NCBI GenBank assembly: GCA_951812755.1
Contig: OX638329.1
Span: 3,604,522-3,668,521 of the forward strand
DNA length: 64,000 nucleotides
Reading direction: 5' to 3'
From: an uncultured Latescibacterota bacterium
Lineage (GTDB): Bacteria > Latescibacterota > UBA2968
Shown here: in pieces, positions 62,701-64,000 of the stretch
Layout: the number at the start of each line of letters is the position of its first letter
Position numbering within the stretch: the first letter of the stretch is position 1
Position numbers and translations under genes: made by a program
The notes under the pieces: generated by a model
Told to the model about the DNA's origin: nothing
Database searches by the model: none
Seen by the model: only the letters and a program-made list of their open reading frames with translations

Positions 62701-62987
62701 CAGGGTTCGTAGTCCAACGACTCATCGGAGGTAATTTGAAAAAAGAATTCAACAGATGCATCGCCCAGTGGATCTTCATTCAAATGTGGCACAACCCCCA
62801 AAGCCACATACGAATTCTCTCTACCGGCACCCGCATTCTGGCTCTCTCCCACTCGCCAATAAGCCAAAAGCCCAGGCTCATTGCGAATAGTCTGCCAATA
62901 AGTCAGAGCCGCAGATTTTAAATCAGACCCCAATCTAAAGGGCAACGAAGCGACTATCGGCACGATTTCTTTGTTTACAGGTGTCAT
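59733..62987 (-). CDS. GH116 glycosidase with N-terminal LamG-like domain
   Basis: A 1084-residue protein. Residues about 35-230 form a LamG/concanavalin-like domain (GQWYHFLATSKPRQEFRAYI, CAIDEVAIYN). The rest matches the GBA2-type N-terminal and DUF608 domains of family 116 (beta-glucosidase/xylosidase/glucosylceramidase): GGIGAGLIQVNG, QHNTLDGELSG with the probable Glu nucleophile, and DGCHIDQVLGEWWA with the probable Asp acid/base. No signal peptide is seen, so it may act in the cytoplasm. GGAGA precedes the ATG. Fusion to LamG is uncommon. Confidence 0.88.
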   Translation of the reverse strand: MTPVNKEIVPIVASLPFRLGSDLKSAALTYWQTIRNEPGLLAYWRVGESQNAGAGRENSYVALGVVPHLNEDPLGDASVEFFFQITSDESLDYEPCLISHQVAHGEQTRFAFHVTRDLTALRFLNGTTNTLILPADGPIKVGQWYHFLATSKPRQEFRAYIDGVECFLDMGSLAFGVRPQACPIQIGASSASGEDRAVNCAIDEVAIYNVALTQLDIARHVDAAGQETLRKQMVHDRRQRESKENEVAVEALRARLNDPALFDPGETKVYEGQYLDAISLPVGGIGAGLIQVNGKAERSIWQIFNNFEHIEVPNSFFAAWARPRGKEPVVRALQTSDVGVFPAMDRLRFRGEYPFGWFEFADAAFPLRVEMEVFNPLIPLNVKSSSIPCGIFNLTAINEGDSPVEVSFLATQQNAIGITGDEPHKGYGGNVNRVIREEDATSIHMTQVSSPDEDMVLSSLAENACAMASWTGLRDLYEAFSRDGKLEYVESAEPSATDKTVDCALATPFVLQPGEKRTITFVLTWYFPNTNHGTRIWMKQGNMYSNWWTDALDVYAYLKANLDDLTQQTRCFHDTLYASNLPHWLLDRISSQVAVLRSKTCFWAKDGYFGANEGCAPTSGCCLGNCSHVWHYAQAHARLFPDIARRMREQTFALQREDGGLPFRHSDRHFETQGPAIDGMLGDILSTYREYMCSSDQQWLHAHWPGAQRAMDFVIARWDSDEDGLLSGSQHNTLDGELSGSTSWMGTLYLSALAASEKMAELENDAQSADRYRRLREKGTENQNQTLWNGEYYVQSPDEDAHEDYGDGCHIDQVLGEWWAPQVNLPGHYPQSNIHSALRSLLQYNFKHHFRTTTQRPRKFVDNDDAAMKMISWPKNPQPFRSMKYGDEAMTGFEYGAAATMVQFGMLREGLMVARAVYDRYDGRLRDQLTEMNTASWGYSGNPFGDDECGKFYARAMSVWSLLLACQGFVYEGPNARIGFAPVWKPDDHVSFFTVAEGWGLFRQRRDVEMQVMELSVEWGRLPVRLFESELPEGRHVQSVVASVGGEMIRTTASFGDSKVTLTMEEELILTAGDKMIVEVLFNQ

Positions 62988-62999
62988 CTCTTTTCTCCA

Positions 63000-64000
63000 T
63001 TATGACCGCCTATGCCGCGCACGGTCGGAACGCATAACTTTCTCAACTGTCCCGTTTTCAAATCCCGCCCAGGGTATCAGACTATCGGTCATATCCGTGC
63101 CATCTGGGGCAATCAGCCCCAAATCTCGCTTGGCGCGCAGAGCCGTCGCCTTTGGATTGACTATGGAACGCAACTCCTCTTCAAATGCCCTGAGCCTATC
63201 AGCTTGTTCAATATCCGATGCGAGATCGCGTTCTTCCCTGGGGTCCTCCTTCACATTGAATAACGAGGGTGGATGAAATTCATACCAGGTGTATTTGTAA
63301 TCTCCCCGCACAATCATGTAATAAGCGCCTCGAAGTTGCGGGCCATGCCATTCTGCAAAAACGCGCTCAGACCGTTCGTGTGGTTCCCCTCTCACAAGTG
63401 GTAACCAGCTCGAACCGGGCAGACCGGGTTCGGGATCCAGACCCGCCATGTCCAGAATGGTGGGATAGAGATCGACCAGAGAAACGGGCGTGTCGGTATT
63501 GACCTCTCCCTCAGGAATACCCCGTCCTGTGAGCACAAGGGGGACCCCAATAGCCCCTTCATAAGAACAGTGCTTGAAAAAAAGCCCGTGTTCGCCCATG
63601 GATTCCCCATGATCCGATGTATAGATGATGTATGTATTTTCATAGAGCTTCTGGTTCTGCAACTCATCGAGAATCTCGCCGATCATATCATCCATACAGG
63701 TGATCATACCACAATAAGCGGCAATTGTCCGGCGCAGCATATCCTCAGTCACTTCCCCAAATACATTGGAGGCTTGCCACTCCTGCATCGCGGGATGAAT
63801 ATCGCGATTTGGGAACTTTGCATCGTAGGGCATCAAAACGCGATCGGGATAATACATATCGAAATATTTCTGAGGTACGCGATACGGCCAGTGGGGATAC
63901 AGATAACCGACATAAAGCACCCAGGGAGAATCCGATTCAGCCTGCCCTTTTTCCCGCAAATACGCCAGCGTCTTATCTGTCACCTCGCGGTCGTGACCAT
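63000..64000 (-). CDS. Type I sulfatase, C-terminal part, cut by window end
   Basis: About 333 residues are visible, continuing beyond the window: YVGYLYPHWPYRVP, ITCMDDMIGEILDEL and YTSDHGESMGEHGLFFKH (metal and substrate ligands) identify a sulfatase. The formylglycine site lies outside the window. Any in-frame start inside the window (such as 63983) would give a truncated enzyme. It precedes the GH116 gene by 12 bp. Confidence 0.9.
   Translation of the reverse strand, partial: GHDREVTDKTLAYLREKGQAESDSPWVLYVGYLYPHWPYRVPQKYFDMYYPDRVLMPYDAKFPNRDIHPAMQEWQASNVFGEVTEDMLRRTIAAYCGMITCMDDMIGEILDELQNQKLYENTYIIYTSDHGESMGEHGLFFKHCSYEGAIGVPLVLTGRGIPEGEVNTDTPVSLVDLYPTILDMAGLDPEPGLPGSSWLPLVRGEPHERSERVFAEWHGPQLRGAYYMIVRGDYKYTWYEFHPPSLFNVKEDPREERDLASDIEQADRLRAFEEELRSIVNPKATALRAKRDLGLIAPDGTDMTDSLIPWAGFENGTVEKVMRSDRARHRRS

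Overview
This looks like a chromosomal segment of an uncultured, probably marine or host-associated, Gram-negative-type bacterium. Lipoprotein signal peptides, a lipid-anchored class II cytochrome c, many sulfatases, Gfo/Idh/MocA dehydrogenases, a phytanoyl-CoA dioxygenase-like gene and secreted proteins with paired EF-hand/dockerin-like repeats are the mix seen in Latescibacterota and Poribacteria-like lineages. The assignment is an inference and no 16S gene is present.

Layout. 1-9.9 kb (minus): a lipoprotein start, a glycogen-synthase-like glycosyltransferase, a CcmI-C-terminal-like lipoprotein, map and a secreted metalloprotease; then an Mn/Zn/Fe uptake operon (binding protein, ATPase, two permeases each fused to a DtxR-like domain, and a free MntR) behind a perfect 16-bp palindrome. 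10-13.9 kb: a higBA toxin-antitoxin pair and a feo operon (dtxR-feoA-feoB-Cys-rich protein). 14-21.2 kb: a tandem UxaA-family dehydratase, a DUF4258/YgiT pair, an ArsC/Spx-like gene that needs UGA read as selenocysteine, a Gfo/Idh oxidoreductase, an SRAP protein, an amidohydrolase and brnTA. 21-28.9 kb: cytochrome c'-like lipoprotein, GAF sensor, CBM9-like protein, large subtilase, MFS transporter, small CbiX. 28.9-39.2 kb: sulfatases, dehydrogenases, an Fe/2OG dioxygenase, an esterase and an S9 peptidase. 39.3-42.6 kb is an unstable patch: IS remnant with inverted repeats, a SUMF1-fold gene whose 3' end looks like a diversity-generating-retroelement variable region, an Rpn-type nuclease with a 12-bp tandem repeat, and an AAA ATPase stub. 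42.7-46.6 kb (plus): sulfatase, enolase-superfamily dehydratase, Gfo/Idh operon. 46.6-54.4 kb (minus): SixA, a secreted BNR protein, tRNA-Leu(GAG), secG-tpiA-pgk-gap-pfk and comF. 54.5-58.7 kb: a HAD-YvcK fusion, a second HAD, SAM hydrolase and radC. 58.9-64 kb (minus): esterase, LamG-GH116 glycosidase and a sulfatase cut by the window end.

How it fits together. The cell appears to desulfate, hydrolyse and oxidise complex sulfated sugars (sulfatases, GH116, BNR protein, dehydratases, Gfo/Idh enzymes). The glycolytic operon carries a phosphofructokinase with pyrophosphate-type residues. Metal uptake is under two DtxR-type regulators, with additional regulator-like domains on both permeases. 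Best candidates for something new: the selenocysteine ArsC/Spx-like protein with its hairpin, the candidate DGR target, the doubly fused metal permeases, and the promoter pattern shared by three toxin-antitoxin modules.
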